From the NCBI GenBank assembly GCA_011620695.1, contig WOYT01000089.1, positions 1 through 39,471 on the forward strand: a stretch of DNA of 39,471 nt. The letters are read 5' to 3'. Position numbers and translations under genes: made by a program. Positions 1-8,364 of the stretch are shown in pieces. The stretch's first letter is position 1; each line of letters opens with the position of its first letter. The DNA comes from Proteiniphilum sp. Lineage in GTDB: Bacteria > Bacteroidota > Bacteroidia > Bacteroidales > Dysgonomonadaceae. Under the pieces are notes generated by a model. The model saw nothing but the letters and a program-made list of their open reading frames with translations. It had not been told where the DNA came from and made no database searches.

Positions 1-1355
1 TCGGCATCGAAAATTTCAAAAGCCCCTCTTTCTTTGGCCAAGGTCACCGATGAAGTGTAGGCATTGATGGCTACTGCACGGTGTACCTTCTCCGAGAAAT
101 CGGTACCCTCATCGGTACCATAACGGATACCCAAAGCAGCCAGCATATCTCCCTCGGCAGTGATCCCCACGCCGGTACGACGCCCCTGAAGGGTCTTGCG
201 CTGGATCTTCAGCCAGAGATTGCGTTCGGACGACTTCACCTCTTCCGACTCGGGATCGGAATCGATCTTCTGCAGGATCATCTCGATCTTCTCCGACTCC
301 AGGTCGATGATATCATCCATGATGCGTTGTGCCAGCTGCACATGTTTGGCAAAGAGATCAAAATCGAAGTAAGCATCCTCTTTGAACGGGTTCACCACGT
401 AGGAGTAGAGGTTGATGGCCAGCAGACGGCAGCTGTCGTAGGTACACAATGGTATCTCACCGCAGGGATTGGTGGAGACCGTCTTGAAGCCAAGATCGGC
501 ATAACAGTCGGGCACCGACTCGCGGATGATGGTATCCCAGAAGAGCACCCCCGGCTCTGCTGAACGCCAGGCATTATGAATGATCTTGTCCCATAGGTCT
601 TTTGCGTTAATCGTCTTCTGATACTTCGGCTGATCAGAATCGATGGGGTACTTCTGCACATAGGGTTTACCAGTAGCAACAGCCTCCATGAACGCATCGT
701 CAATCTTCACCGAGATATTGGCACCAGTCACCTTCCCCTGTTCCAGCTTGGCATCGATGAAGTTCTCCGAATCGGGATGCTTGATAGAGACACTCAGCAT
801 CAGGGCGCCGCGACGGCCATCCTGCGCCACCTCGCGTGTGGAATTGGAGTAGCGTTCCATGAAAGGAACCAGTCCGGTGGATGTCAACGCGGAGTTTTTC
901 ACGGGGGATCCCTTCGGACGGATATGCGACAAATCATGCCCCACACCACCGCGGCGCTTCATCAGCTGCACCTGCTCCTCATCCACGCGGATAATCGCCC
1001 CATACGAGTCGGCGTTACCATCAATCCCGATCACAAAACAGTTGGACAATGAAGCTATCTGAAAATTATTCCCGATACCGGTCATGGGACTCCCCTGTGG
1101 AATGATGTAGCGGAAGCGGTCGAACAAATTGAACAACTCTTTCTCGCTCAGTGGATTGTCGTACTTCTTCTCGATGCGGGCAATTTCTCTCGCCAGACGC
1201 CAGTGCATATCTTCGGGGGTCTTCTCGTAGATCTCTCCCTGGCTGTCTTTCAGTGCATACTTGCTCACCCATACCTTGGCAGCTAGCTCATCGCCCTTAA
1301 AATATTCCAACGAAGCCTGGTACGCTTCGTCGAAAGTGTATGTTTTAGTTTTCAT
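1..1355 (-). CDS. nrdJ: Adenosylcobalamin-dependent ribonucleotide reductase (class II), N-terminal part, runs off the window
   Basis: Reduces ribonucleotides to deoxyribonucleotides for DNA synthesis, in the cytoplasm. The frame is open from the ATG at 1355 to the window edge, giving 451 residues; the C-terminal part lies outside. Seen: the N-terminal Cys of the SNCFVIG motif at about residue 106, a Gly/Arg-rich loop (MKRRGGVGHDLS), and the radical-site motif NPCGEIPL with Cys298 and Glu300. The protein begins MKTKTYTFDEAY and closely matches my memory of the roughly 840-aa Bacteroidales family annotated as adenosylcobalamin-dependent ribonucleoside-diphosphate reductase. Class II rests on that family match, because the C-terminal half is missing. 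It is transcribed divergently from speA behind a promoter-like site at 1458-1488. I see no cobalamin riboswitch in its leader of roughly 100 bases. Confidence 0.88.
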   Translation of the reverse strand, partial: MKTKTYTFDEAYQASLEYFKGDELAAKVWVSKYALKDSQGEIYEKTPEDMHWRLAREIARIEKKYDNPLSEKELFNLFDRFRYIIPQGSPMTGIGNNFQIASLSNCFVIGIDGNADSYGAIIRVDEEQVQLMKRRGGVGHDLSHIRPKGSPVKNSALTSTGLVPFMERYSNSTREVAQDGRRGALMLSVSIKHPDSENFIDAKLEQGKVTGANISVKIDDAFMEAVATGKPYVQKYPIDSDQPKYQKTINAKDLWDKIIHNAWRSAEPGVLFWDTIIRESVPDCYADLGFKTVSTNPCGEIPLCTYDSCRLLAINLYSYVVNPFKEDAYFDFDLFAKHVQLAQRIMDDIIDLESEKIEMILQKIDSDPESEEVKSSERNLWLKIQRKTLQGRRTGVGITAEGDMLAALGIRYGTDEGTDFSEKVHRAVAINAYTSSVTLAKERGAFEIFDA

Positions 1356-1457
1356 CAGCTGATCGTTTTTTAGTAAATAAAAAAAATGACTTTTAAAATG
1401 TTCCTGATTCTCCTGATCTGATCTGTTATTTTTCTATACAGGGTCCATTTGATGATG

Positions 1458-1488
1458 CAAGTTTATCGAAAATTTCCAAATATGCAAA
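1458..1488 (-). promoter_or_regulatory. Probable promoter of nrdJ
   Basis: Read on the minus strand this is TTTG (1488-1485), 19 bases, then TAAACTTG (1465-1458). The -33 element is exact and the -7 element differs from TAnnTTTG by one base. It would give a leader of about 100 bases before the ATG at 1355. Confidence 0.5.
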
Positions 1489-1785
1489 ATATTTCCAACT
1501 TTATTTATCAACCATCTGAAAAGTTTTCCATATTAAAATTTAATCATTTGAATATAAATATTTTATTTATTCATACCTGAGAAAATGTTTTCTTTTTTGT
1601 ACAACTTGTCTGATAGACAAAAAGATAAAAAGGAAAACTATCTCTGTTGCATGCGCAACGAAATTGAAACAAAAAAATCACCCAGCAGGCACAACCCGCT
1701 GACTGATTTACTGTTTATGGCAAAAAAAAGGATTCCGGCGCTCTTATTCGCTGACAAAGATCGGTCTGAATCTTAATTTTTTGCG

Positions 1786-1793
1786 TAATTTTG
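1786..1793 (+). promoter_or_regulatory. Probable -7 element of the speA promoter
   Basis: TAATTTTG matches TAnnTTTG exactly and lies 49 bases before the speA ATG. The -33 element is weak: TCTG at 1765-1768 is the closest, with a 17-base spacer. Confidence 0.5.
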
Positions 1794-1842
1794 CTTTTTA
1801 CATTTTGTTCGTAATAATCACCATTAAAATAATATTGTCGGA

Positions 1843-3741
1843 ATGAGAAAATGGCGTATTGAAGATTCTGAGGAATTGTACAACATCAACGGCTGGGGAA
1901 ACGGTTACTTCTCCATCAACGATAAGGGACATGTACAGGTAACCCCAAACAAGAAAGATGGCAGCAGTGTTGACATCAGCGAACTGATGCGGGAGCTATA
2001 CCTGCGTGACGTATCTGCACCGGTACTCCTCCGTTTCCCACAGATCCTGGACAACCGGATCGAGAAAATTTCCAACAGCTTCGCAATCGCCTCCAGCGAG
2101 TATGAATATGAAGCACAGCACTACATTGTTTACCCCATCAAGGTAAACCAGATGCGCCAGGTGGTGGAGGAGATCGTCTCCAGCGGCAAGCGGTTCAACA
2201 TCGGCCTGGAGGCTGGTTCCAAGCCGGAGCTGCACGCCGTGCTCGCCATCAATACCGAAAGCAACTCATTCATCATCTGCAACGGTTACAAGGATGAGAG
2301 CTACATTGAACTGGCGCTGCTGGCACAGAAGATGGGCAAACAGGTCTTTATCGTGGTGGAGAAGCTCAACGAGCTGGATCTCACCATCCGGATCGCCAAA
2401 CGGCTCAAGGTGAAGCCCAACATCGGTATCCGGGTGAAGCTGGCCAGCAGTGGCAGCGGCAAGTGGGAAGAGTCGGGCGGCGACGGCAGCAAGTTCGGCC
2501 TCAACTCGAGCGAGCTGCTGCAGGCTCTCGAGGTGCTCAGGGAGAACAACCTCACTGAGTGCTTCCGATTAATTCATTTCCATATCGGCAGCCAGATCAC
2601 CAAGATTCATCGCATCAAGACCGCCCTGCGCGAAGCGGCGCAGTTCTACGTGCAACTGCACGCCATGGGCTTCAGGATTGAGTTCGTCGACATCGGCGGC
2701 GGACTGGGTGTCGACTACGACGGTACCCGCTCCTCTTTCACCGAGAACAGCATCAACTACTCGATCCAGGAGTATGTGAACGACTCGATCTTCACTTTCG
2801 TCGATGCAGCCAACAAGAACAAGATCCCCCACCCCAACATCATCACTGAATCGGGTCGCGCCCTCACGGCACACCACTCCGTACTGGTGTTCGAGGTGCT
2901 GGAGACAGCCACCTTGCCGGAATGGGCAGAAGAGCAGGAGATCCAGGAGGATGACCATGAGTTGGTGAAAGAGCTCTACAGCATCTGGGAGTCACTCACC
3001 CAGGCTCGCATGCTGGAGTCCTGGCACGATGCACAGCAGATCCGGGAGGAGTCGCTCGATCTCTTCAGCCTGGGCATGCTCGACCTGAAGACACGCGCCC
3101 AGGTAGAGCAGCTCTACTTCTCCATCGCCCGCGAGATCAACATCACCAGCAACCGGGCCAAACATGCACCGGAGGAGCTGCGCCAGCTGGGCACTCTTCT
3201 CCCGGATAAATATTTCTGTAACTTCTCCCTCTTTCAATCGCTGCCCGACTCATGGGCCATCGACCAGGTCTTCCCCATCATCCCCATCCACCGGCTGGAT
3301 GAGCGGCCCGGCAAAACCGCCACGCTGCAGGATATCACCTGCGATTCCGACGGCAAAATAGCCAACTTCGCCTCACAGGACGGCTTCCGCAGTACCTATC
3401 TCCCGGTACACACCCTTAAGAAAGATGAAGCCTACTACATCGGCGTCTTTCTGGTGGGTGCCTACCAGGAGATCCTGGGGGACCTGCACAACCTCTTCGG
3501 TGACACCAATGTGGTACACGTCTCTACCAATGAATCGGGTTACAAGATTGACCAGGTGATCGACGGTGAGTCGGTGGCCGAGGTTCTCGAATACGCGCAA
3601 TACAACGCCAAGAAGCTGGTGCGCACCGTGGAGACCTGGGTGATGAGCTCGGTGAAGCAGGGAAGGATTTCGGTGGAGGAAGGGAAGGAGTTTCTCTCCA
3701 ACTACCGCTCCGGACTCTATGGTTACACCTACCTCGAGTAA
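1843..3741 (+). CDS. speA: Biosynthetic arginine decarboxylase
   Basis: Converts arginine to agmatine, the first step of the agmatine route to putrescine and spermidine; PLP-dependent, fold III, cytoplasmic. The 632 aa fit the SpeA family. Seen: the PLP lysine in YPIKVNQ (Lys100), the HFHIGSQ motif (246-251), the phosphate-binding Gly-rich loop VDIGGGLGVDYDG (282-293), the ESGRAL motif (336-341), and near the C terminus the TCDSDG segment, which carries the conserved catalytic Cys of this family. The ATG at 1843 gives a normal N terminus (WRIEDSEELYNINGWG) and sits downstream of an exact -7 box. No downstream agmatine-processing gene is present here, and the gene ends convergently with the CDF exporter. 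The family assignment is firm. Confidence 0.95.
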   Translation: MRKWRIEDSEELYNINGWGNGYFSINDKGHVQVTPNKKDGSSVDISELMRELYLRDVSAPVLLRFPQILDNRIEKISNSFAIASSEYEYEAQHYIVYPIKVNQMRQVVEEIVSSGKRFNIGLEAGSKPELHAVLAINTESNSFIICNGYKDESYIELALLAQKMGKQVFIVVEKLNELDLTIRIAKRLKVKPNIGIRVKLASSGSGKWEESGGDGSKFGLNSSELLQALEVLRENNLTECFRLIHFHIGSQITKIHRIKTALREAAQFYVQLHAMGFRIEFVDIGGGLGVDYDGTRSSFTENSINYSIQEYVNDSIFTFVDAANKNKIPHPNIITESGRALTAHHSVLVFEVLETATLPEWAEEQEIQEDDHELVKELYSIWESLTQARMLESWHDAQQIREESLDLFSLGMLDLKTRAQVEQLYFSIAREINITSNRAKHAPEELRQLGTLLPDKYFCNFSLFQSLPDSWAIDQVFPIIPIHRLDERPGKTATLQDITCDSDGKIANFASQDGFRSTYLPVHTLKKDEAYYIGVFLVGAYQEILGDLHNLFGDTNVVHVSTNESGYKIDQVIDGESVAEVLEYAQYNAKKLVRTVETWVMSSVKQGRISVEEGKEFLSNYRSGLYGYTYLE

Positions 3742-3798
3742 AACGTTAACACGTTTGCAGGTCGGTAGGTTTGATTTGGGATAGCAGACAGCAGACAG

Positions 3799-4680
3799 CT
3801 ATAGCTTACAACTTCCCGAATCATCAGAGAGATCCAGCTCAATGGTGGCATGCTGCACCCCCATTGTGTTGAGCGTTGTCCGTATGCGTTGCTTCAGTTT
3901 CTGCTGGTCCCTCATCGTCATCTCCCTGTCGACCACCACGTGCATGGTAAGCACGTTGTACTCACCATCGACCGACCAGGCGTGCAGGTGCTCCGCATGG
4001 CGAACACCCTCCAGCGCCGAGACTGTTTTCGCTGCCGCCTCCAGGTCGAGCGACAATGGGCTCCCTTGCAGGATAATGCGGAAGCTCTGCCGCATGTTGC
4101 GATAGACATTGTAAAGAATAAATATGGTGATTGCTACCGAGAGCAGCGGATCAATGACCGGGGCATCCACGAAGTGCATCACCAGGGCACCCACGAACAC
4201 CGCCACCCATCCCAACACATCCTCCAGCAGGTGAAGCGAGACTACTCGCTCGTTAAGGGAGTTTCCCCGGCGGAGACGCAACACCGCCAAACCGTTGATA
4301 AGCACCCCCAAGAGTGCCAACAACAGCATTCCCTGCGTATCGGGCTGATTGGGATGCAGCAATCGTGGCAGGGCATTGATCAGGATCACCACACTCCCCA
4401 CCAGCAGGATTGCAGAGTTGACCACCGCCCCCAACAGGGAGAAACGTTTGTACCCATAGGTAAAGGCTTTGTCACCTGGTTTCTTGGATAGTTTCTGAAA
4501 GTACCAGGAGAGCCCCAGCGAAAAGCTGTCACCCAAGTCATGCACCGCATCGGAGAGGATGGCCATGCTGTTGGTCAACACCCCACCCACAAACTCGACC
4601 AGGGTAAAGGAGAGGTTCAGAAAAAAAGCCACACTGATGTTCTTCACATCATTATTGTGTCGATGATAACTTGTCTGCAT
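3799..4680 (-). CDS. Cation diffusion facilitator (CDF) metal exporter, probably Zn2+
   Basis: An inner-membrane antiporter that exports divalent metal in exchange for protons. The 293 aa show about six hydrophobic segments followed by a cytoplasmic metal-binding domain from about residue 205. Seen: the two transport-site motifs of the family, SDAVHDLGD in TM2 (Asp44, His47, Asp51) and HLLED in TM5 (His150, Asp154). The HxxxD form at both sites is what zinc-type CDF proteins carry, rather than the DxxxD of Mn/Fe types, so zinc (perhaps also Cd or Co) is the inferred cargo. There is no long His-rich loop between TM4 and TM5, only HRHNN at the N terminus. It is convergent with speA and divergent from the oligopeptidase. 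I see no regulator beside it. Confidence 0.9.
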   Translation of the reverse strand: MQTSYHRHNNDVKNISVAFFLNLSFTLVEFVGGVLTNSMAILSDAVHDLGDSFSLGLSWYFQKLSKKPGDKAFTYGYKRFSLLGAVVNSAILLVGSVVILINALPRLLHPNQPDTQGMLLLALLGVLINGLAVLRLRRGNSLNERVVSLHLLEDVLGWVAVFVGALVMHFVDAPVIDPLLSVAITIFILYNVYRNMRQSFRIILQGSPLSLDLEAAAKTVSALEGVRHAEHLHAWSVDGEYNVLTMHVVVDREMTMRDQQKLKQRIRTTLNTMGVQHATIELDLSDDSGSCKL

Positions 4681-4727
4681 AAAGCCTTTGCTGTTTTGTA
4701 GTAAACAGAGGTAGAAAAAGATTGTTC

Positions 4728-4761
4728 ATTGCAACCCTTTCGGTTGAATTATGTATATTTG
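4728..4761 (+). promoter_or_regulatory. Promoter of the oligopeptidase gene
   Basis: TATATTTG at 4754-4761 is an exact -7 element, and ATTG at 4728-4731 is a plausible -33 element with a 22-base spacer. An in-frame ATG at 4751 overlaps the -7 box, so it cannot be the translation start from this promoter. That fixes the start at 4793. Confidence 0.65.
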
Positions 4762-4792
4762 CACTCTTCAGAAACCTTTTAAACCCGTTCAT

Positions 4793-6937
4793 ATGAAACA
4801 GCTGAACTGGTGGTTGCCCCTGGCAGCCTTTTTATTAACAATCGCCTCGTGCAGTGACATGAACAAATCAATCAAGACATTGAAACAATCCGACTTTCCC
4901 GCACCTCCCATGGCTGAGGTGAGACCCGACACTTTCTTTCACCTCGGGCAGCAACGCATCGACAATTATTACTGGCTGAAAGACAAAAATGACCCCAAAG
5001 TGATTGACTATCTCCAGGCAGAGAATGCCTATACCAACACCGTGATGTCCTCCACAAAAGAGCTACAGGAGACCATTTACAAGGAGATCGTCGGACGTAT
5101 CAAGGAGGATGATGAGAGCTACCCCACATACAGTGATGGCTACTACTATTATAGTCGCACCGAAAAGGGAAAACAGTACCGCACCTACTGCCGTCGCAAG
5201 GGATCGATGGAGGCACCCGAAGAGATCCTCTTCGACCTCAACGCGATGGCCGAGGGTAAGCCCGCTTTCATCTTCGGTGGCTACTCGGTAAGCCCCGATA
5301 ACAGCAAGGTGGCCTACCTATTCAACGAGACCGGCTCCTATGCCGAGTTCGTGATGAAGATCAAGGATCTGGAGAGTGGCGAAGAGACCGGCTTCACCCT
5401 CATCGGTGCCGCCTCGGTTGCCTGGGCCAACGACAACAGGACACTCTTCTATAGTACCATCGATGAGACCCTCCGTTCCAACCGCATCTACCGGCAGGCA
5501 CTTGGCGAGCGGGAGGCCACTCTGATCTACGAGGAGAGCGATGCCCGCTTCTCCGCATATGTATCCGGCAGCAAGACCAAGGAGTATATCTTTATCAGCA
5601 GCGCCAGCTCCACCACCTCTGAAGAGCGGTTCATCCCTGCTGACAGGCCACTGGAACCCTTCACAATCTTTCTCCCCCGTGAACAAGGGGTGGAGTACAC
5701 AGTATATGCCCATAAAGATCATTTCTTCGTGCGATACAAGGACAAGGAGAAGCTCAACGGAATGATCTATCAGGTGCCTCTCGATGCGCACGCCGACAAG
5801 TCACAATGGAAAGAGGTGATACCCCATCGTGACGATGCCCGTATCGATGCAATCGACCTGCTCAAAGAATACCTGCTGGTGGAACGGCGCATCAACGGGC
5901 TGAGCGAGATCAGCATCATTCCCCTTGCAGGTGGAGAGACCACCATCATCTCTTTCCCCGAGCCGGTTTACACCGCCTCACTGAGTGGCAATCCGGAGTA
6001 CGATGCCACCACCTTCCGTTACTCCTACACCTCCCTGAACCGACCTTCCACGCTCTATGAATACAACATCACCAGTGGTGAGACGGTGAAGCTGAAAGAA
6101 CAGGAGATCCCCTCCGGATTCAATCCGGAGGACTACGTGGTGGAACGTCTCTGGGCTGAAGCACCCGACGGAGTGAAAGTGCCGATGGCCATCGTTTACC
6201 GCAAGGGGCTGAAACGAGATGGCAGCAATCCGGCCCTGCTCTACTCCTACGGGAGCTATGGCAACAGCTCCGATGTTTACTTCAGTGCCAGCTTCTACAG
6301 CCTCATCGACCGCGGCTTCGTCTTCGGCATCGCACAGATCCGCGGCGGCAGCGACCTGGGTGAACAGTGGTATGAAGATGGCAAGCTGCTGAAGAAGAAA
6401 AACAGCTTCACCGACTTCATTGCCTGCAGCGAGAAGCTGATCGCCGACGGATACACCTCTCCCGACAGGCTGGCAGCGATGGGTGGCAGCGCCGGCGGAC
6501 TGCTGATGGGCGCTGTGGTCAACATGCGGCCCGACCTCTACCAGACCATCGTGGCGCAGGTGCCCTTCGTGGATGTGGTCACCACCATGCTTGATGAGAC
6601 GCTGCCGCTCACCACGGGCGAATATGAGGAGTGGGGCAACCCCAACGAGGCGGAGTACTTCAACTACATGCTCTCCTACTCACCCTACGACAACGTGGAG
6701 GCGAAAGATTATCCCAACATACTGATCACCGGCGGTATCAACGACTCGCAGGTGCTCTTCCACGAGCCGGCCAAGTGGACCGCCAAGCTTCGTGCACTGA
6801 AGACCGACGACAACATCCTGCTGCTGCGGATGAACATGGACTCGGGTCACGGCGGAGCCACCGGTCGTTACGACGGGATCAAAGACACCGCCTTCGAGTT
6901 CGCCTTTATCCTAAACCGGGTGGGCATCAACGAGTAA
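4793..6937 (+). CDS. ptrB: Prolyl-oligopeptidase family serine peptidase (S9A, oligopeptidase B-like), lipoprotein
   Basis: Cleaves short peptides; oligopeptidase B members cut after Arg or Lys. The start at 4793 gives 714 aa beginning with a lipoprotein signal peptide whose Cys is residue 20 (TIASC). The longer frame from 4751 would start inside the promoter. Seen: a beta-propeller-type N-terminal half, then the alpha/beta-hydrolase domain with Ser566 in GGSAGG, Asp651 in GGINDSQV and His686 in SGHGG. Length and motif order fit S9A. The lipid anchor puts it in the periplasm or on the outer membrane, unlike cytoplasmic E. coli PtrB. It lies upstream of a Glu/Asp symporter and a TonB-dependent receptor, which suggests peptide scavenging. 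Specificity for basic residues is inferred from family resemblance only. Confidence 0.9.
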   Translation: MKQLNWWLPLAAFLLTIASCSDMNKSIKTLKQSDFPAPPMAEVRPDTFFHLGQQRIDNYYWLKDKNDPKVIDYLQAENAYTNTVMSSTKELQETIYKEIVGRIKEDDESYPTYSDGYYYYSRTEKGKQYRTYCRRKGSMEAPEEILFDLNAMAEGKPAFIFGGYSVSPDNSKVAYLFNETGSYAEFVMKIKDLESGEETGFTLIGAASVAWANDNRTLFYSTIDETLRSNRIYRQALGEREATLIYEESDARFSAYVSGSKTKEYIFISSASSTTSEERFIPADRPLEPFTIFLPREQGVEYTVYAHKDHFFVRYKDKEKLNGMIYQVPLDAHADKSQWKEVIPHRDDARIDAIDLLKEYLLVERRINGLSEISIIPLAGGETTIISFPEPVYTASLSGNPEYDATTFRYSYTSLNRPSTLYEYNITSGETVKLKEQEIPSGFNPEDYVVERLWAEAPDGVKVPMAIVYRKGLKRDGSNPALLYSYGSYGNSSDVYFSASFYSLIDRGFVFGIAQIRGGSDLGEQWYEDGKLLKKKNSFTDFIACSEKLIADGYTSPDRLAAMGGSAGGLLMGAVVNMRPDLYQTIVAQVPFVDVVTTMLDETLPLTTGEYEEWGNPNEAEYFNYMLSYSPYDNVEAKDYPNILITGGINDSQVLFHEPAKWTAKLRALKTDDNILLLRMNMDSGHGGATGRYDGIKDTAFEFAFILNRVGINE

Positions 6938-6958
6938 CACGCTTCCTACCCAAAAATC

Positions 6959-7033
6959 ATGATAGGTATCAAACGCATCTATGATCAACCGGACAAGGAT
7001 AAGGCTTATGAGAAGAACTTGAGTACCGACTAA
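6959..7033 (+). pseudogene. Relic of a DUF488-family gene (24 codons)
   Basis: A frame of 24 codons starts MIGIKRIYDQPDKDKAY and stops at 7033. The first dozen residues resemble the conserved start of DUF488 proteins (typically about 115-120 aa, beginning like MIxIKRIYDxP...DGYR and continuing into LVDRLWPRG). Everything after about residue 17 is lost. It lies in the spacer between the oligopeptidase and the symporter genes. I infer a deletion that left the 5' end of the gene. A chance match is possible because only about 12-17 residues support it. Confidence 0.55.
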
Positions 7034-7047
7034 ATAAAACGAGCTGA

Positions 7048-8355
7048 ATGAACATGAAAAGACTCCCCCTGCACTGGCAGATCATCACCGGCATGGCAGC
7101 CGGCATCCTCTTCGGGTTGCTGATGACCAATTTTCAATGGGGAGCAAACTTTGTAAGCGACTGGATTGCTCCCTTCGGAACCATCTTCATCAAACTGCTC
7201 AAGCTGATCGCCATACCCCTTATTTTCACCTCGCTGGTGAAGGGAATATCCGACCTGAAAGATATCTCCAGCTTCCGCAACATAGGGGTACGCACCATCC
7301 TGATTTATATCTCCACCACAGTGATCGCCATCATCACCGGACTGCTGCTGGTCAACACACTCAAACCCGGCTCCGGGGTGTCGGAGGAGACCATCCAGGA
7401 ACTTACCCAAACATACGCCGGGGACGAGTCCATCACCTCCAATATCCGGGAAGCAACGCTGCAGGAGCGCGGCCCCCTCTCCTTCCTGGTGGAAATGGTT
7501 CCCGATAACATCTTCGCAGCCCTGGGCAACAACGGACTGATGCTGCAGGTGATCGTCTTTGCCATCGCTTTTGGTATTTGCATGTTGCTGATTGATCCGG
7601 TTAAAGCCAGCCCGGTGAGCCGACTGATCGACGGGTTAAATGCGGTGGTGCTGAAGATGGTCGATCTGATCATGCTGATGGCTCCCTTTGCCGTCTTCGC
7701 GCTGCTGGCACAGATCGTCGTCTCTTCCGGCAGCGTGGAGATTCTGCAGAAGCTGTTGATGTATGCCCTCACCGTGGTGATCGGGCTTTCCGTGATGATT
7801 GTGCTCTACCTGCTGATCGTCTACCTTACCACCGGTCGCTCTCCCCGCTGGTTTCTCAACGGTATCGCCCCGGCGCAGCTCCTCGCCTTCTCCACCAGCT
7901 CCAGTGCCGCCACACTGCCCGTTACGATGGAGAGGGTGACTGAACATCTGGGTGTGGACAATGAGGTGTCGAGCTTCGTGTTACCGGTGGGTGCCACCAT
8001 CAACATGGACGGAACGAGCCTCTACCAGGCAGTCGCCGCTGTCTTTATAGCCCAGGCTCTTCATTTTCCGCTGGAGTTTAGTGGCCAGTTGACTATCGTA
8101 CTAACTGCTCTGCTGGCTTCTATCGGCTCGGCGGCCGTGCCCGGTGCCGGAATGGTAATGCTGGTGATCGTGCTGGAGTCCATCGGCTTTCCGGCCGATA
8201 AGCTGGCGATTGGACTGGCACTGATCTTCGCCATCGACCGTCCCCTCGATATGTGCCGCACCGTGGTGAATGTCACCGGAGACGCCATGGTCTCCGTCGT
8301 CGTGGCACGCACCCTGGGAAAACTGCATCACGTACCCTCCTCACGGAAAGAATAA
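7048..8355 (+). CDS. gltP: Glutamate/aspartate:cation symporter (DAACS/SLC1 family)
   Basis: An inner-membrane importer of acidic amino acids driven by Na+ or H+. The 435 aa are hydrophobic throughout and carry the family landmarks: the Ser-rich tip of hairpin 1 (STSSS at 282-286), NMDGT (319-323) in TM7, the hairpin 2 loop GSAAVPGAG, and the TM8 signature with Asp401, Arg404, Asn408 and Asp412. Arg404 corresponds to the arginine that holds the substrate side-chain carboxylate in GltPh and the EAATs, so the substrate should be glutamate or aspartate rather than a neutral amino acid. The TonB-dependent receptor gene follows after only 9 bases, which implies one transcript. Whether Na+ or H+ drives transport cannot be told from the sequence alone. 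Confidence 0.9.
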   Translation: MNMKRLPLHWQIITGMAAGILFGLLMTNFQWGANFVSDWIAPFGTIFIKLLKLIAIPLIFTSLVKGISDLKDISSFRNIGVRTILIYISTTVIAIITGLLLVNTLKPGSGVSEETIQELTQTYAGDESITSNIREATLQERGPLSFLVEMVPDNIFAALGNNGLMLQVIVFAIAFGICMLLIDPVKASPVSRLIDGLNAVVLKMVDLIMLMAPFAVFALLAQIVVSSGSVEILQKLLMYALTVVIGLSVMIVLYLLIVYLTTGRSPRWFLNGIAPAQLLAFSTSSSAATLPVTMERVTEHLGVDNEVSSFVLPVGATINMDGTSLYQAVAAVFIAQALHFPLEFSGQLTIVLTALLASIGSAAVPGAGMVMLVIVLESIGFPADKLAIGLALIFAIDRPLDMCRTVVNVTGDAMVSVVVARTLGKLHHVPSSRKE

Positions 8356-8364
8356 CCCGGACAA

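Larger units (their letters stand above)
1356..1842. other. AT-rich divergent spacer between nrdJ and speA
   Basis: This stretch of 487 bases carries the two outward-facing promoters and no gene I can support. It holds two short perfect inverted repeats: TTGTCT/AGACAA around 1606-1620 and GTTGC/GCAAC around 1647-1660. Neither is followed by a T run on the sensible strand, so I do not call a terminator. A 63-codon frame at 1585-1776 has no recognisable family and reads like translated AT-rich spacer. Confidence 0.5.

Noticed and set aside
1356-1460. Possible cobalamin riboswitch in the nrdJ leader
   Set aside because: The leader is short (about 100 bases) and AT-rich, and I see no B12-box-like conserved core.
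1585-1776. 63-codon plus-strand frame in the nrdJ-speA spacer
   Set aside because: No recognisable family, AT-driven composition, and it overlaps the region just before the speA promoter.
4751-4792. Upstream ATG for the oligopeptidase
   Set aside because: It overlaps the exact -7 box at 4754-4761, and the extra 14 residues would precede the lipoprotein signal peptide.
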